Part shown: positions 22,316-24,652 of the stretch, piece after piece | How positions within the stretch are numbered: the first letter of the stretch is position 1 | Layout of the letters: the number at the start of each line of letters is the position of its first letter | From: Negativicutes bacterium | GTDB taxonomy: Bacteria > Bacillota_C > Negativicutes > Sporomusales_B > JARLHX01 | Assembly (NCBI GenBank): GCA_031292015.1 | Contig: JARLHY010000138.1 | Span: 1-24,652, forward strand | DNA length: 24,652 bases | Direction: 5' to 3' | Position numbers and translations under genes: made by a program | Notes under the pieces: model-generated | What the model saw: only the letters and a program-made list of their open reading frames with translations | Database searches by the model: none | Told to the model about the DNA's origin: nothing

Positions 22316-23587
22316 TCAGGAGGATATACTCTCCGGACCGGCGGTATCAACGATGGGCCTGGCGAATAGCGCCACGGCGATCGCACCAATGACCGCCAGT
22401 CCGCCGGTCACGAAAAAGGCGCTGGTGAATTGGCCCGTACTCTGGATGATGAAGCCGGTGATGCTCGGAGCGAACAGACCCGCCAAGTTGGACAGGAAAT
22501 GAACGAAACCGCCCACTCCTCCAACGCTTTCACTGCGCACCGAGTCCTGGATGGTCGCCCAGTAACAGGGCGTTGTGAGGTAGGCGCAAAAAATGCCGAT
22601 GGACATCAGCGCCACAGCCGCTGTGGCTGACGTCACCAGGCCGCACATCCCGATGGAAAGAGCAACGCCGATAAGGAATACCGAAATGACGACTTTCCTG
22701 GCAACAATCGGGTTGCTGCCGCGTTTGACCAGATGATCGGACAGTGCCCCGCCGGTTATGTAGCCGACCGCGCCGAGCAGCCACGGGATTACGCTGACGA
22801 TGCTCATGTCTTTGATGCTGAGGTTGTGAGCCATCACCAGGTAGCTGGGAAACCAGGTCAAAAAGAAGTAGGTAACATAGTTGGTGGCGAAAAAAGCGAC
22901 AACAATGGCCAGGATGATCGGTTGCTTAATGTAGTAGAGAAGTGGCCGCTTGACTGCGGCGCTGACAACAGCAGCCTGCCCCTTCTCGATGACGGCGATC
23001 TCCTCGGGCGTTACTTTCGGATGCTGTCTCGGCTGGTCAGAAACCAGCCTGAACCAGAACAGGGTCCACACCAGGCCAGCCACCGTCAGCAGGACGAAGG
23101 AGACCCGCCAGCCGTACTGGATGGCAATAAGTCCGACGATAGGGCCCGACAGGGCCGCGCCCAGCGACATCCCGGAGTCTGATATGCCTTTGGCTTTGGC
23201 TCTTTCAGTCGCCGGAAACCAGTTGTTGACCATTTTGTTGGTGACCGAACCGATGGGCCCTTCACCGGCGCCGAACAGTACCCGGAAAATGACCAGCGAG
23301 GTAAAACTCCAGGCGATGGCCGGGGCTCCGGCAAACAGCGACCAGGCGACCATGGCGAAGGCGATGGTTTTCTTCGGGCCGTAGATGTCGGACAAGTAGC
23401 CGCCGACGAAGCAAAAAATGGCGTAACTCAGAAAGAAGCTGCTGAAAATGATGCCCATTTCTGCAGGGCTAAAATTGAATTCTTTCATCACATAAGGGGC
23501 GGCTATGGACAATGAGGCCCGGTCAACATAGTTGATGAAGGTTCCGCAAACCATGATCGCTAAAATTTTCCAACGATATCCGACCAT
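22316..23587 (-). CDS. MFS transporter, anion:cation symporter type (hexuronate/sugar-acid-like)
   Basis: A 423-residue, 12-helix major facilitator. The N-terminus YRWKILAIMVCGTFINYVDRASLSIAAPYVMKEF is the classic signature of the ACS family (hexuronate, galactonate and glucarate carriers). The loop-2 motif is GGYLSDIYGPKK, followed by RVLFGAGEGPIGSVTNKMVNNWFP and GISDSGMSLGAALSGPIVG. The substrate is probably an organic anion taken up with protons; which one cannot be told. The ATG at 23587 has GAGGAGG 7 nt upstream. It follows the amidohydrolase gene by 72 nt on the same strand, suggesting uptake and hydrolysis of one compound. Confidence 0.9.
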   Translation of the reverse strand: MVGYRWKILAIMVCGTFINYVDRASLSIAAPYVMKEFNFSPAEMGIIFSSFFLSYAIFCFVGGYLSDIYGPKKTIAFAMVAWSLFAGAPAIAWSFTSLVIFRVLFGAGEGPIGSVTNKMVNNWFPATERAKAKGISDSGMSLGAALSGPIVGLIAIQYGWRVSFVLLTVAGLVWTLFWFRLVSDQPRQHPKVTPEEIAVIEKGQAAVVSAAVKRPLLYYIKQPIILAIVVAFFATNYVTYFFLTWFPSYLVMAHNLSIKDMSIVSVIPWLLGAVGYITGGALSDHLVKRGSNPIVARKVVISVFLIGVALSIGMCGLVTSATAAVALMSIGIFCAYLTTPCYWATIQDSVRSESVGGVGGFVHFLSNLAGLFAPSITGFIIQSTGQFTSAFFVTGGLAVIGAIAVALFARPIVDTAGPESISS

Positions 23588-23659
23588 ACTTCTTCCTCCT
23601 CCGTATCTTCGCCGCGGCGACGGCCGCAGCTGTATGGCAATATTCCGGGTCTGGACCGG

Positions 23660-24652
23660 TCAAAAATTAAGTTGGCGAAAAACGACCCGTCCTGCGCGAA
23701 TGGTTGCCTGGGGCAAGAGCAACTGCCGGCCGGTCCGGCTTTCCCCCAGGGCGTCGAAAAATTCGCAAGTATGCTCGACCGGCTTCAGGATCGCTATGTC
23801 GGCACAGGCCCCCGGCGCCAGGGTCCCTATTTCCGTTTCCATCGCCAGCAGTCGCGCGGGGGCGGATGTGCAGGCCGCCACAATATCATCTAAAGCCATG
23901 TCGAGAGCCAGATACTTGGACATCAGCCAGGGCAGCCCGAAGACCGGCTGCTTGAAGGCGGTCACCCAGCCCAGATCGGTGCTGATGACGTCGGGGGCGA
24001 AACCGTCGGCCAGGGCTGCCTCGGCGGTCTTGAAAGCAAAGTGGCTTCTGCCGTTGGCGGCGTCGAAAATAACGCCCCGTCGCCGCGCATCTTTGACCGA
24101 CGGCAGCACCCGCTGATCGCTGCCTATGATGGTGCTGCCTTTGCCGTGATACATGTGGGCAAATATGTCGCCGGGACGAAATAATCCTGCCAGCTCAGCG
24201 GTTTCGCCCGGTGGATTTGTGGTATGCACCGCGATTCGGCATTTCAGCTGTTCGGCAATCTCCTTCGCCCTGATGAGCGGACTGAAACCGAGGTCCCCGA
24301 CGACTTCGCTGCTCAGCCTTAGTTTCAGGCCGAGCAGTTCGTCCGGATACCGGTGAAAAAGCTGTTCCATGGCGTCTTCATCAAAGAATTTCGGATCATG
24401 GTTTTCATCGTATTTCATGGTAGTCTGACCAGTAGGTGAAACACTGAGGAAACTTTTGATCCTAACCGCGCTGCCGGCGATCACGCTGCCGTGGAATATT
24501 TCGTAGTTCGCTGTTCCGGCGGATCCGGCGTCGACCACGGTGGTGACACCGTAGGGCAGGGCGCCGATGTCCGGCGGGCAGCCGTTCTCGGTGGCGCCGG
24601 AAAAGACATGGGTATGATAGTCGATCAGCCCCGGCAAGACCAGACAGCCTTC
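23660..24652 (-). CDS. Amidohydrolase/deacetylase-family metallohydrolase, 5' end outside the window
   Basis: The frame is open to the window edge, giving 330 residues; the first visible residues EGCLVLPGLIDYHTHVF show that the start lies further right. It is a dihydroorotase-like TIM-barrel metallohydrolase, most like the EF_0837/AHA_3915 group. All metal ligands are visible: HTH (H13, H15), a lysine in LLGLKLRLS for carboxylation, H in RIAVHTTNPP, H in FAHMYHGKG and D in VISTDLGW. The C-terminal LAPGACADIAILKPVE belongs to the small beta domain. Relatives in this group are found in sugar-acid or amino-sugar catabolic clusters, which fits the transporter next to it. The exact substrate is unknown. 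Confidence 0.88.
   Translation of the reverse strand, partial: EGCLVLPGLIDYHTHVFSGATENGCPPDIGALPYGVTTVVDAGSAGTANYEIFHGSVIAGSAVRIKSFLSVSPTGQTTMKYDENHDPKFFDEDAMEQLFHRYPDELLGLKLRLSSEVVGDLGFSPLIRAKEIAEQLKCRIAVHTTNPPGETAELAGLFRPGDIFAHMYHGKGSTIIGSDQRVLPSVKDARRRGVIFDAANGRSHFAFKTAEAALADGFAPDVISTDLGWVTAFKQPVFGLPWLMSKYLALDMALDDIVAACTSAPARLLAMETEIGTLAPGACADIAILKPVEHTCEFFDALGESRTGRQLLLPQATIRAGRVVFRQLNF

Overview
This window looks like chromosome from a spore-forming member of the Negativicutes (Sporomusaceae-like Firmicutes with an outer membrane). The evidence is an IspH-ribosomal protein S1 fusion next to a type 2 IPP isomerase, an aroF-aroA-cmk-plsC series, and three sporulation genes (a SpoIIP-type hydrolase, spmA and spmB). 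The DNA is fairly GC-rich, and every supported gene lies on the minus strand, so transcription runs from high to low coordinates. No RNA gene, CRISPR array, transposase or phage gene was seen.

Layout, in the direction of transcription (right to left). (1) 24652-22316: an amidohydrolase cut by the window edge and an anion:cation-type MFS transporter, probably a small sugar-acid or amino-acid catabolic operon. (2) 22061-20923: spmA-spmB, closed by a terminator. (3) 20808-18533: an FAD oxidoreductase with a cysteine cluster, followed by a PyrK-like NAD/FAD/2Fe-2S protein with an unusual Cys-rich N-terminus. This is the least explained pair in the window. (4) 18343-17253: a secreted alpha/beta hydrolase behind a leader of about 200 nt that contains a Cys-rich upstream ORF. 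(5) 17199-14535: an RluB-type pseudouridine synthase, an HI0933-type flavoprotein and a single-pass membrane protein. (6) 14444-10820: aroF, aroA, cmk and plsC, tightly packed. (7) 10815-6274: a LytS-type kinase, a LytTR regulator and a CstA-type carrier, which together look like a BtsS/BtsR-type pyruvate-sensing module with its transporter. It sits between plsC and ispH. (8) 6020-2983: the ispH-rpsA fusion and fni. (9) 2967-2773: a compact nested inverted-repeat element. (10) 2641-1: DUF1614 membrane protein, SpoIIP-like hydrolase and two DUF3189-type proteins, with overlapping start and stop codons. The last gene leaves the window and apparently starts with CTG.

Functional threads: isoprenoid precursors (IspH, Fni) and translation (S1) share one transcript. 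The shikimate pathway (AroF, AroA) is coupled to CMP kinase and phospholipid acylation. Pyruvate sensing probably drives the CstA promoter at 8262-8290. The sporulation genes form two separate clusters. The strongest candidates for undescribed biology are the FAD/Cys-rich PyrK-like redox pair, the SpoIIP variant with a C-terminal membrane anchor in its DUF1614/DUF3189 operon, and the inverted-repeat element downstream of fni.
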